Shown here: piece by piece, positions 54,407 through 63,062 of the stretch
How the letters are laid out: each line of letters begins with the position of its first letter
How positions within the stretch are numbered: position 1 is the first letter of the stretch
Assembly (NCBI RefSeq): GCF_000764225.1
Contig: NZ_JQED01000029.1
Location: 270,418-334,417 of the forward strand
DNA: 64,000 nucleotides
Reading direction: 5' to 3'
Origin: Colwellia psychrerythraea
Lineage (GTDB): Bacteria; Pseudomonadota; Gammaproteobacteria; Enterobacterales; Alteromonadaceae
Program-made: the position numbers and the translations under genes
The notes under the pieces: model-generated
What the model saw: the letters and a program-made list of their open reading frames with translations, nothing else
Database searches by the model: none
Told to the model about the DNA's origin: nothing

Positions 54407-54803
54407 CACTAGCTTACAAGAACATTAAATAAAACAAGCAGACAAAGCTCATTGATAAAAGCAATATCATTTATTAATCAATGAAGCTTGCCTTATACCA
54501 ATTTGATTAAGTTGCTTTCCAACTCGGAGCCACACTCTATGTTCAGTAACAAAAAAATTTATTTCGGTCTAGTCATTCAAAGCCCAATAAATTTAACAAT
54601 GTAGCTGGTCATTGAGTTGCCGCCTATAGGAAATTTTAAAGGTTTTATATGCCGTGTTATTGATTAGAATAAGGGAATAATCATTCTCTTCAATTAGTCT
54701 TGTGCCTCTAACACCTTTACTCTCAATGTGTATGAAAGAGCTTAATCAACTTGTCATTAATCAATTTAGTTTAAAATGCAGATTCGCATAATGAGGAAGT
54801 ATC
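54407..54803. other. Intergenic region upstream of pirin
   Basis: About 400 bp without a gene. It should carry the pirin promoter. Several TTGA and TCAA words occur, but none in the N9 dyad arrangement seen upstream of the other two units. Confidence 0.4.
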
Positions 54804-55511
54804 ATGTTAAAACATTATCCCTATAAAAGCTTAGGTAACGCTAACCATGGCTGGCTAAAGTCAAAACATCATTTTAGTTTTGCACATTATTATAATCCAA
54901 CTCGCATGGGTTTCGGTAAATTACGCGTTGTGAATGACGACTGGGTCGAGCCGGGCACAGGGTTTCCGTCACATCCACACAGTAATATGGAAATTATTAG
55001 CTTTATTCGCTCTGGTGCGATTACTCACAAAGATAGTACGGGTAACATGGGCATAACTAAAACGGGCGAAGTGCAAGTGATGAGCGCTGGTACGGGTATT
55101 GTTCATTCAGAATATAACCGCACGAAAGAGCCGTTAACCTTTTATCAAATTTGGATTGAGGCGAATAAACAAAATATTAAACCTCGCTGGGAAAGTAAAA
55201 AGTTTCCGACAGAGCAGGAAGACGCTCTAACTTTATTGGCATCAGGTTATGATGAAGATAAAAGCAATGCACTGTTCATCAACCAAGAAGCACTTATCTA
55301 TGGTGGTAAGTTAGCAAAGGGCACGGTTATTGAACATAATATTAACCACCAAGTGTATATTTTGGCCTCAGATGGCATGTTCAAAATAGAGGACGATTCT
55401 GGCAGTTACACCATGAATAGAGGTGACGGCATGGAAGTGACGCAGTCGAACTCAATTACGCTAAAGGCGTCGACTGACTGTGAAGTTATCATTATTGATA
55501 CCGTTGCATAG
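54804..55511 (+). CDS. Pirin family protein (YhaK-like)
   Basis: A 235-residue bicupin of the pirin/YhaK family. The metal-site region in the N-terminal cupin is TGFPSHPHSNMEIISFIRSG (two His), and GTGIVHSEYNRTKEPLTFYQ supplies a third His. The C-terminal cupin (GTVIEHNINHQVYILASDGM) lacks a full metal set. Pirins can act as quercetinases or redox sensors; YhaK in E. coli is tied to oxidative and quinone stress. AGGAAG lies six to eleven bases before the ATG. It ends the LysR-centred cluster. A frameshifted fragment of a close relative is at 39507. Confidence 0.93.
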   Translation: MLKHYPYKSLGNANHGWLKSKHHFSFAHYYNPTRMGFGKLRVVNDDWVEPGTGFPSHPHSNMEIISFIRSGAITHKDSTGNMGITKTGEVQVMSAGTGIVHSEYNRTKEPLTFYQIWIEANKQNIKPRWESKKFPTEQEDALTLLASGYDEDKSNALFINQEALIYGGKLAKGTVIEHNINHQVYILASDGMFKIEDDSGSYTMNRGDGMEVTQSNSITLKASTDCEVIIIDTVA

Positions 55512-55800
55512 ATGAGCTGTTGTAAAAGAAGCCGTGATAAAGTTATGAACATATTTATCACGGGTTTATTGATTCTAACGGTATAATTTAATCATCTAAA
55601 ATTTAAATAATTAGTTAGTATTTCATTAGAGGTATTATTTAAATAAATCAATTGATTATCATTAATTCCCTCTCAATTTTTAGCCTAACATGAGTTACAA
55701 TAGAATATTGTTTGAATGGCGCTTGTATGGCCTTTTATGGGTATAAAGATGATGGCGAGTATATGGAACATAACCATACGTCAACAAGAATGATAACTGG

Positions 55801-55985
55801 ATGAAAAAAATGGTTTTGACAGCAACCTTTGCTGCACTCTTTACTTTGAGCCCACAAACAGCTCTACTTTCTACCTTTACTCCACAAACAAAAAATAGGG
55901 TGTTTTATATCTGGGCGGGGTACATGGCGCATCAACCGCTAACTTCAATATAAACACTGTCGCAGCAGATCAAATGATGGCGGCT
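55801..55985 (+). pseudogene. Decayed gene for a small secreted protein
   Basis: An ATG at 55801 opens KKMVLTATFAALFTLSPQTA, a signal-peptide-like start, and the frame stops at 55953. A neighbouring frame continues with coding-like sequence, GGVHGASTANFNINTVAADQ and MMAALNP, to a TAA at 55983. A single frameshift near 55915 would join them. I do not recognise the family. It is probably a broken gene; downstream sequence to 56260 may hold more of it. Confidence 0.4.
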
Positions 55986-56314
55986 TTAAATCCATAATTT
56001 GTCTTACAATGCGAGTACACAAACAGGGGAACGACCGCTCCGCTTTGCTTTCAATCCCCAGTGCAGCCACTCAACACTTAGTGAAAACTTACATCCTCAA
56101 TGATGTGTTTACAGACAATACTTGCATTATTTACAAAGCAAAGTCGTCCATAAAAAGCGGCAGTCTTCGCCATCAGGACAAGATGCACCGACATTATCAA
56201 ATAAGTTACATCCATGTGACGTCATGGCTCAGCTCGACTGACATTTTACAAAACTGAGATTTAATCCCTGAGATGGAAATGGGAGTGTTTGGCTCAGCCG
56301 CGTAGCTTCGAAGA

Positions 56315-56392
56315 TGTCATCCCCGTGGTGACTTAATCGGGAATCCAGCTCTTAGTGGCATGGATTCCCGACAAGTAACTTCGCGAATGACA
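56315..56392. repeat. REP-like palindromic element
   Basis: TGTCATCCCCG (56315-56325) and CGCGAATGACA (56382-56392) are imperfect outer arms. CGGGAATCCA (56338-56347) and TGGATTCCCG (56361-56370) are perfect inner arms. The 78-bp unit can fold into a long hairpin and has the TGTCAT...CGGGAATCCA form of dispersed intergenic repeats known in several gammaproteobacteria. It is richer in G and C than its surroundings. Only one copy is in the window. Confidence 0.75.
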
Positions 56393-56551
56393 GTTAAAAA
56401 AACACCATATAAGAAGCAAGCACCAACTCTGCTAGAACAAACGCTGAAATGAATGAAAGTGTTCTCGTATGTTCATAATGGATAATCAACAAAGTGTTTG
56501 AGAACATAAACAAAGTCAGTTACTTCTTTTCCAACAACTTGTTCGTTCTGC

Positions 56552-57346
56552 TCACATAGCCTCATGTGGCGACGTTTTGTCAGTCTTTTTAAGCCACTGT
56601 GACATTATTTCGCTTACGCGGCCACTTTGCTCTAAATCAACCAACGCTTTTCTAATCTTGTTAACAAGCTTAATATTAGTGTGCTTTCCCATTGCTATGT
56701 ATACACCATGACTGGTATTTGGAATCTCGACTACCCGCTCAACCATTTCAGGGTCAAAACCCAAACTTTTAATTCTCCCTGCGTTATTTATTTCACCGCC
56801 AAGTATGTAATCTACTCGCCCTTTAAACAGCATATGTATAACCTGTTCGCGGCTTCCAACTTCGTAAATATTGGCGTCGAAGCCTAAGCTTTCAACGTAA
56901 CTTTTATAAGACTTACTTTTATGATCACCCTGCACCACTGTAATAGAAGCATTCTTTAAGCCTCTTTTCTTATTCTCTATGGATTTGCTCTTTAATTGCC
57001 ATAAAAAAAGCCGTTGTCTATTGGTATGAACGGGCACTTTGTATAACCAATGAAACTTGTCTTCTCTGAAGGCGTTTCTATTTAGCCCTGTTAAGATGAT
57101 ATTTGGTTTGTGTATGCTTTCGTATAAAGCTCTTGACCAGATAATTTCTTGATACTGTATATCTACATCACTTTCTTTTAAGGCTTCATTTAAAATATCT
57201 ATAGTCGAGCCAGTAATTTTATTATTATTAATAACAACATACGCTGGTATTTGTTCTATATAGGCTAAGACTCTATCGCTTGCTTCCACGTAAAATGGCA
57301 CTAACGCAACAGAATAAAATAAAAAGAGAGAAAAAATAAACTTCAT
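56552..57346 (-). CDS. Periplasmic substrate-binding-like protein (SBP_bac_3 family)
   Basis: A 264-residue exported protein with a signal peptide (KFIFSLFLFYSVALVPFYVEA), followed by a type-2 periplasmic binding fold. YIEQIPAYVVINNNKITGST and IDILNEALKESDVDIQYQEI are typical for the first lobe, and GREQVIHMLFKGRVDYILGG-like SREQVIHMLFKGRVDYILGG for the second. No permease or ATPase gene is adjacent, so it is likely an orphan binding or sensory protein. The ATG at 57346 follows AAGG; an 11-residue longer frame has no ribosome site. The ligand is unknown. It resembles, at fold level, the protein at 40150. Confidence 0.82.
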   Translation of the reverse strand: MKFIFSLFLFYSVALVPFYVEASDRVLAYIEQIPAYVVINNNKITGSTIDILNEALKESDVDIQYQEIIWSRALYESIHKPNIILTGLNRNAFREDKFHWLYKVPVHTNRQRLFLWQLKSKSIENKKRGLKNASITVVQGDHKSKSYKSYVESLGFDANIYEVGSREQVIHMLFKGRVDYILGGEINNAGRIKSLGFDPEMVERVVEIPNTSHGVYIAMGKHTNIKLVNKIRKALVDLEQSGRVSEIMSQWLKKTDKTSPHEAM

Positions 57347-57766
57347 AACAACCTTTACTTGAACAGTACAACTTAACAACGACTCTATAATATCAAAATC
57401 ACAGTAAAATATTCTGACTAAAACGTTGGCCTTATTAGTAGTGAACCTGCCTTCATCTACATAAAGTTAATTATTTTCACTAGTCAAACGAGTAATCAAG
57501 TTAGTAAACATGGTCAAACCATAAGTTGTTAAAATAAGTGAACAGAAGCTCGCTTTTTAATATTTTATATCAACTAGTGTCTACAGATAATTAAGTTTGT
57601 GACTCCTTAATAATGTTTAAAAGCTAAGCTATAAACGAAACTTAAAATGATAAAAAATAAATAACCTCATGCTTGTTAATGATTTTGAGTTAACTACCTT
57701 TCGGATAATTAACATTAGGCTATAGAATCTAACTCGCTTTCACCCTAGAGCGAGATAGAATAGCTG
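57347..57766. other. Intergenic, one match to the GTCACA repeat family
   Basis: About 420 bp without a gene. TAATTAAGTTTGTGACTCC near 57591 resembles the three direct repeats at 61588-61718. Nothing else stands out. Confidence 0.4.
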
Positions 57767-59497
57767 TTATTTTTTTTGCCAAAACGACAAATTCATCTTT
57801 ATTTGAGCATTAAAGCTACTTTGCTTAGCTTTCATATTGATTATTAGTTTTTTAAATGAAGGCAATTCATATAACGGCTCAAACATTGTTTGTTTGTTAA
57901 CTTTTTCGACAGAGGTAATTCCTTGTTCTATTGCTTGCACTAAATATCGGATTGCTAAATTACTTTGCTCAGTTTGTGCATAAATAACAGCCAAATTGTA
58001 GCTATATAATGCTTTATCTGTTCCTGATTGTAGTTTGTCTTTCAATACTTGCTCAACTTGCCTAACCTCCTTTTTACTTGCGGGTAAAGTCAGCATTAAT
58101 CTCATTAAATTAGCAGAAGAAACCAATTGCTTATCATCAATCACTGCTTGATCGTCAAACTGTAATTTTTGATAAAACTCCTGCGCCAATTTAGCTCTTT
58201 TAGAAAAATAGAAACTATCCGCCAAACCTTCAATAAGCAAAGGATGTTCATTATAGAGATTAAGCTTTTCTTGATAGATTCTCTCAGCAACAGCATATTC
58301 TCCGTTAACAATCGCTAACTGTCCTAAATGATAAGTTGCTAATAAATAATCTGGCTGTAGAGCTATGGCTTTGTTATACCAAATTTTTGCCAATTCAAAC
58401 TGGCCTAACCTTTGTAAGGTTTGTCCGGCATGTACCATACTAACAACATGTTTATTGTCTAAAGAAAGTGCTTCCTCAATGAGCGATAATGCGTCAATTA
58501 AGTTACCCTGCTCGCTATAAATAAAACTTAAATTTGATAGGACTTCGGTGTTATTTGGCTCAAGTGCTAAAGACTTTAAATAAGGGGCAATACTTTTTGA
58601 CAGCCAACCTGACACATAATATGCAGTGCCTAAAGCTTTGTAAGATTCGGCTGAATTGCTGTCATAAGTAATGGCTTGATAAGCATTATCAATGGCATGC
58701 GCCTGTGTATTGTTATCACTTTTAAATTGAAATATTTGCTGCGAATATGCTTGGCTTAATCCTGTATAAGCCAAAGAGTAATCAGCTTTAATAGCGATAG
58801 ATTTTTTAAAAAAGTCTATCGCTATTATATTATCAACGGCACGATACCGTTGATAATATAATAACCCCTTTTGATAAAGCTCTTGGGCTACTTGTTCTGT
58901 ATTAGGCTTCCCTTCGTTAATATCACTCGCATCAATACTTACCGTTTTATCTGTTATTGCATGCGTAATAGCGGAAAGAATTGGATTTTGGAAAAAATAA
59001 CCATAAATCACAACCAGTAAACTAATAAGAAGTAATAAGGTAAAAAGCATTTTAGATAATACTTGCCAAGCACCATGAAATGGCTGACTACCTAAGTTGG
59101 GAAATTGGTCATTTCCAGTTAAATCAAGCATTGCCGCCGCAGGTTGAGCCAGTGTACATTCACAAGTGACCTCTGGAAGTAATCGATAACCTCTACCACG
59201 CACTGCTTCAATGTAAGTAGGTGCACTGGCATTATCAGTAATCGCTTTTCTCAGTAACTTCACTCGTTGTTTGAGTGTCTCATCCCCAATAACCACATTA
59301 GGCCAAACAATCTCCATCAGCTCTTGCTGACTAAGCAAGGTTGGTGAAGCTCTCAGTAATGCCAATAACAGATCATAACTAAGCTTAGGTAAGGGGATCT
59401 CTTTATTATTTCGCGTTAATATTCCTCGCTGAACATCTAACACTAAATCAGCAAAGAAATAGCGAGTGATATTACGTCGGTTTGTTAGATTACTCAT
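57767..59497 (-). CDS. CadC-like winged-helix regulator with TPR domain
   Basis: A 576-residue membrane-bound transcription regulator. The N-terminal OmpR-type winged helix (about 10-110) includes LPKLSYDLLLALLRASPTLL, then GDETLKQRVKLLRKAI and IEAVRGRGYRLLPEV. One membrane helix (LFTLLLLISLLVVIYGYFF) near residues 155-173 links it to a periplasmic C-terminal region of TPR repeats (ALGTAYYVSGWLSKSIAPYL, LSNLSFIYSEQGNLIDALSL, AKIWYNKAIALQPDYLLATY). This is the ToxR/CadC layout. The ATG at 59497 follows GAGGG. It is divergent from a peptide transporter gene, its most likely target. Confidence 0.9.
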   Translation of the reverse strand: MSNLTNRRNITRYFFADLVLDVQRGILTRNNKEIPLPKLSYDLLLALLRASPTLLSQQELMEIVWPNVVIGDETLKQRVKLLRKAITDNASAPTYIEAVRGRGYRLLPEVTCECTLAQPAAAMLDLTGNDQFPNLGSQPFHGAWQVLSKMLFTLLLLISLLVVIYGYFFQNPILSAITHAITDKTVSIDASDINEGKPNTEQVAQELYQKGLLYYQRYRAVDNIIAIDFFKKSIAIKADYSLAYTGLSQAYSQQIFQFKSDNNTQAHAIDNAYQAITYDSNSAESYKALGTAYYVSGWLSKSIAPYLKSLALEPNNTEVLSNLSFIYSEQGNLIDALSLIEEALSLDNKHVVSMVHAGQTLQRLGQFELAKIWYNKAIALQPDYLLATYHLGQLAIVNGEYAVAERIYQEKLNLYNEHPLLIEGLADSFYFSKRAKLAQEFYQKLQFDDQAVIDDKQLVSSANLMRLMLTLPASKKEVRQVEQVLKDKLQSGTDKALYSYNLAVIYAQTEQSNLAIRYLVQAIEQGITSVEKVNKQTMFEPLYELPSFKKLIINMKAKQSSFNAQIKMNLSFWQKK

Positions 59498-59710
59498 AAT
59501 ATCCCTCATAACAGATGGTTTCTGACTTAAGCATGATAAGTTACTGTATTTTAAGATAACTGCAATCATTGTTTCACTCTTTCACCAAAGCTTCACCAAT
59601 AATTAATAGAGCATTCACCAAGTCTTCAAGTCTTTATCTCTGCAATCTTTATTCTTTTAATTGAAATTTAATAAAACTAATAATTAAGAAGAAAATAACA
59701 GGGAACAACT

Positions 59711-61234
59711 ATGAGCAACACAATCTTGGCAGAAAACGAAGACCTAAGTATGCCAACAGAATCTCAATTTGATGAATTATGGGGACATCCAAAACCCTTA
59801 TGGATGTTATTTATGGCCGAGTTTTGGGAACGCTTTGCCTTTTATGGAATACGTTGGGCACTTACTCTTTATATCGTAGCTCAATTTTTTAATGGCGATA
59901 GCTCGGGACAAACTTTTGCCTCAAATACCTATGGTGCGTATTTAGCACTTGTTTATGGTAGTGCAATATTTGGAGGATACATTGCTGATAAGGTTATCGG
60001 ATCACAGCATTCAATTTTACTAGGTGCATTGATTATGGGGACTGGCCTATTTATGATCATGATCCCCAATGAAACGTTTTTTATGCTGGGACTAGCTACT
60101 GTCATCGTGGGCAATGGCTTGTTTAAACCTAATATTTCAAACCTTGTTGGAAAAATTTATCAACACAACGATAGTCGCCGTGATAAAGGTTTTAGCATAT
60201 TTTATATGGGCATCAATGCCGGTGCTATGCTCTCCCCCATTATCACTCAATGGCTAGCGAGTACATTGTCAGACAGCCCAATGATGGATAATTATAAAGC
60301 AGTATTTGCCGCTGCAGGTGTTGGCATGTTAATTAGCTATGTTTGGTTTTATTTTGGCCGCCGTCAATTAAAAGGCCTTGGCTCAATAGAAAAATCAGTT
60401 AAACGTACTAAAAATCTATCGTATATAGTGATTGGTGCCGTTGTTTCTATTTTTCCTGTCTATATATTGATGGCATATGCCGGAGCACAAGTTCTCGCTT
60501 GGATTCTATTTGCCTTATTTGCGGCACTTTCAATAATGTTGATTACTCAGGCTAAAAAGCAAGGAAAAATAGCCCTAGATAAAGTAATTGCTTGTTTGAT
60601 CATGTTTTTATTCAATGTAATCTTTTTTATGTTTTTTGAACAAGCAGGTAGTTCGTTCACCTTTTTAGCACAAAATATTGTTGACCGAACCATCACTGAA
60701 TCCATTGATTTTAAAATTGCTTGGTTTCAATCGGTTAACTCAGTTTCTATTTTACTGTTAGCCCCACTGGTCTCAATATTATGGCTTGCTTTAGCAAAAC
60801 GTAAAATTGAACCCAGTATTCCAAGAAAATTTGCCTTGGGATTACTCGGTACAGGTTTAGGTTTTTTAGTCTTAGTTTATTCCTTAGAAAATTTACTCGA
60901 TGCTAATAATATGATTCCACTGTGGCCATTAGCAGCCTGTTATGTATTACATACGATAGGTGAACTGTGTTTATCACCAATAGGTTTATCTATGGTGAGT
61001 AAGTTAGTGCCAGCATCTATGGCAGGGGTTGCCTTTGGTGGATGGTTTTTAAGTACGGCAATTGGTAATAATTTTTCAGGCATATTGGCAGGCTTTATCA
61101 GTGGTGAAACGGGTATGACTGTTAATTCTGCAATCAGTGGTTTCAATTTTAGTTTTTGGTTATTAATTGGTGGCGGAGTATTTTTATTTATCATTGGACC
61201 AGCAATTAACAAGCTGATGCACGGGGTGAAGTAA
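59711..61234 (+). CDS. POT-family proton-dependent oligopeptide transporter
   Basis: A 507-residue inner-membrane symporter importing di- and tripeptides with protons. The TM1 proton motif ExxER is seen in FMAEFWERFAFYGIRWALTL. GNGLFKPNISNLVGKIYQHN and FYMGINAGAMLSPIITQWLA are PTR2 signatures. About 13-14 membrane helices are visible. The ATG at 59711 follows a purine-rich stretch (AACAGGGAACAACT). Divergent to it is a CadC-like regulator, 213 bp away, so regulated peptide uptake is plausible. Substrate range is not predictable. Confidence 0.93.
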   Translation: MSNTILAENEDLSMPTESQFDELWGHPKPLWMLFMAEFWERFAFYGIRWALTLYIVAQFFNGDSSGQTFASNTYGAYLALVYGSAIFGGYIADKVIGSQHSILLGALIMGTGLFMIMIPNETFFMLGLATVIVGNGLFKPNISNLVGKIYQHNDSRRDKGFSIFYMGINAGAMLSPIITQWLASTLSDSPMMDNYKAVFAAAGVGMLISYVWFYFGRRQLKGLGSIEKSVKRTKNLSYIVIGAVVSIFPVYILMAYAGAQVLAWILFALFAALSIMLITQAKKQGKIALDKVIACLIMFLFNVIFFMFFEQAGSSFTFLAQNIVDRTITESIDFKIAWFQSVNSVSILLLAPLVSILWLALAKRKIEPSIPRKFALGLLGTGLGFLVLVYSLENLLDANNMIPLWPLAACYVLHTIGELCLSPIGLSMVSKLVPASMAGVAFGGWFLSTAIGNNFSGILAGFISGETGMTVNSAISGFNFSFWLLIGGGVFLFIIGPAINKLMHGVK

Positions 61235-61522
61235 TTTTCGTAATATTTAAGCGTGACATAGGTATTATTCGACAATACCTTTGTCATAAACCTAAGTATC
61301 TCCTTGGATGAATTGACTATTCCACTACAAATATCTAATAGAGACATAACCAGAAAAAACAAGAACTACGGCAAAATACGCCATTAAAAGTTGACACTTT
61401 TTCAGCAAACCTCCTTTCCTATCCGTTAGCAATTTTAGCCATCTTTGTTATAGCGCTGTGTGCCCCTATGAGTGATAGCCACATTAATGCAAAAGTAAGT
61501 TGAATTAGGTTTCCTATTTGCA

Positions 61523-61553
61523 AAAAAAAGCGAACCATTTCTGGTTCGCCTTT
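61523..61553. terminator. Intrinsic terminator downstream of the POT transporter
   Basis: GCGAACCA (61530-61537), loop TTTC, TGGTTCGC (61542-61549), with A-run before and CTTTA after. A good stem that may work on both strands; it lies 290 bp after the transporter stop. Confidence 0.75.
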
Positions 61554-61587
61554 ATATTTAAAGCCTTAATTTTTTGATGGTTAGAGG

Positions 61588-61718
61588 TAATAAAGATTGT
61601 GACTAAAGCTACTAAATTTTAAAGCTAATTTTAATACTGATCTTTAATTAAGTCTGTGACTAAACTTATTCACTTAGAAGAAATTCACTCTTCGATTTAA
61701 TAAAGTTTGTGACCAAAG
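61588..61718. repeat. Three direct repeats of a GTCACA motif
   Basis: On the minus strand, GTCACAATCTTTATTA, GTCACAGACTTAATTA and GTCACAAACTTTATTA occur at about 61588-61606, 61645-61662 and 61698-61714, spaced 53-57 bp. They lie just beyond the 3' end of the nuclease gene. They might mark the end of an element, or bind a protein; the regular spacing is the notable point. Confidence 0.6.
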
Positions 61719-61748
61719 AATTTAGATTATGTTGATAAATTACAAAAG

Positions 61749-62207
61749 CTATAAAGCTGTTTTATTTTCTGTGAAAATGTCCCACCAAGAAAAGCGCATA
61801 GCAAGTAGCTGATCTAATTCTTTTGTGGACGCAGTACGGTTAAAGTTATTTTCATTTCCATCACTGGGCATTGCATAACAAGCAAGTTCGCTTGCCTCAA
61901 GCATATGAGTAATACCTTTAGAAAAGCCTTCGCCACCATAAACTACATAAGAATCCATTTGCATTGCTGATGCATCATTTAAAGTGTAAGGGACTTTTTC
62001 ATCTGCTGTACCAGAAACGTTTTGGCATTTACATTCAATCGCAACAGCTTTATTGTTTTCTTCATCAAGTACAAGAATATCAACTCGTCTATTTTTACCA
62101 ATTATACTTTTTCCCATATAGACTTCAGTAAAAACACTAACACCTCTATTTGAAAAGTTTGACTTAATATATTGTCCAACCCAATTGGCATACTGAGTTC
62201 CATTCAT
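61749..62207 (-). CDS. Small PD-(D/E)XK nuclease, candidate restriction enzyme
   Basis: A 152-residue protein with a PD-(D/E)XK core: Asp43 in RRVDILVLDEENN, then Glu58-x-Lys60 in AVAIECKCQ, and an upstream Glu28 in FTEVYMGKS. After it, AMQMDSYVVYGGEGFSKGIT may supply a later core helix. It starts 17 bp after the stop of a DNA methyltransferase on the same strand, so they are probably cotranscribed, and an adenine-methylase family gene precedes both. This suggests a type II restriction-modification set; the specificity and whether the nuclease cuts unmodified DNA are unknown. Small size leaves little room for a recognition domain, so a phage nuclease role is an alternative. Confidence 0.75.
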   Translation of the reverse strand: MNGTQYANWVGQYIKSNFSNRGVSVFTEVYMGKSIIGKNRRVDILVLDEENNKAVAIECKCQNVSGTADEKVPYTLNDASAMQMDSYVVYGGEGFSKGITHMLEASELACYAMPSDGNENNFNRTASTKELDQLLAMRFSWWDIFTENKTAL

Positions 62208-62224
62208 AAAATAATCCTTTTTAA

Positions 62225-62992
62225 CTAAGCTAATTGCAAATCAAACTGTCGTGAATCCCCCACATTCTGCTCAGCTTCTATATTCAAAGGCTTCACAACA
62301 GTTTCTTTTAATTCATATGCATCAGGTAATTTCGATAACCTTTTATTGCCATCAGTTACAGCATCTTCAAAAATATCACAGCCTCTAAAATTCCTACCAG
62401 TTGTTAGTGCCGCTTCACCTACACTAGCAGAACCAAAAAATGGATCAACAACAACCTCACCTTCAACAGTACTTTGCTCAATTAATATTTTTGAGATATC
62501 AACTGGTTTCTCTGTGGGGTAACCACCTCTAATTCTTGGCGAGGATAAAACATCCGGTATACCAAGATTATTTAGTTTCTTTTTCCCTTTTTCAAAAAAC
62601 AAAATAAACTCATAACGGGCACGGTAATGATAACCCATACCAATTTTCTCTTTATCCCATACTATAGGTTTCCAAAATTTAAAGCCTGCCTGCTCACCTA
62701 GAGGCTTTGCAACAAACATTGTCTCTTGATCACAGAATAAATAGAAATGGGTGTTATTCTTCATTACACGATATATTTCAGCAAATAATTCAGGGAATCT
62801 ATCATTAGGAAATATTTTAAACCATTGATTAGAAGAACCTTTACTCATTTTCAAACGAGTTGTAGTCCCTTTAGAACGATGTTTCTCCAATGATTCATAT
62901 GGAGGATCAGTAACTAAAAGGTCTACAGATTCATCATCTAAAGTTTTTAGCCACTCTACTGCGTCACTTTCTACTAATTTATAATTGGACAT
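62225..62992 (-). CDS. DNA methyltransferase, N6-adenine/N4-cytosine beta class
   Basis: A 255-residue SAM-dependent DNA methyltransferase. Catalytic motif IV is DPPY at 29-32 (LLVTDPPYESL), and the SAM-binding motif I follows late, VVDPFFGSASVGEA at 182-195. This IV-before-I order marks the beta class, as in M.PvuII or M.RsrI. YPTEKPVDISKILI is the typical pre-motif block. The region between (about 33-60) is a candidate target-recognition part. Its partner nuclease gene begins 17 bp after the stop. An inverted repeat with two TGATCA words lies just upstream of the start and could be a control site. Confidence 0.9.
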   Translation of the reverse strand: MSNYKLVESDAVEWLKTLDDESVDLLVTDPPYESLEKHRSKGTTTRLKMSKGSSNQWFKIFPNDRFPELFAEIYRVMKNNTHFYLFCDQETMFVAKPLGEQAGFKFWKPIVWDKEKIGMGYHYRARYEFILFFEKGKKKLNNLGIPDVLSSPRIRGGYPTEKPVDISKILIEQSTVEGEVVVDPFFGSASVGEAALTTGRNFRGCDIFEDAVTDGNKRLSKLPDAYELKETVVKPLNIEAEQNVGDSRQFDLQLA

Positions 62993-63011
62993 GCTTCACA
63001 AACACCAAAAT

Positions 63012-63049
63012 ACTGATCATGCAAACAGTGTATTGTATGAATGATCAGT
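63012..63049. promoter_or_regulatory. Inverted repeat with TGATCA between the methyltransferase genes
   Basis: ACTGATCAT (63012-63020) and ATGATCAGT (63041-63049) are perfect nine-base inverted copies 20 bp apart, in the 70-bp gap between the two methyltransferase genes. Each arm holds GATC. A T-run follows on the plus strand. It could be an autoregulatory operator or a processing/terminator structure. Confidence 0.5.
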
Positions 63050-63062
63050 AGTCTAGTTTTTT

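Noticed and set aside
56009..56257. 82-codon open frame in the region after the broken secreted-protein gene
   Set aside because: It runs into sequence just before the REP-like element, has no domain-like pattern and no ribosome site; it is better explained as part of decayed sequence.
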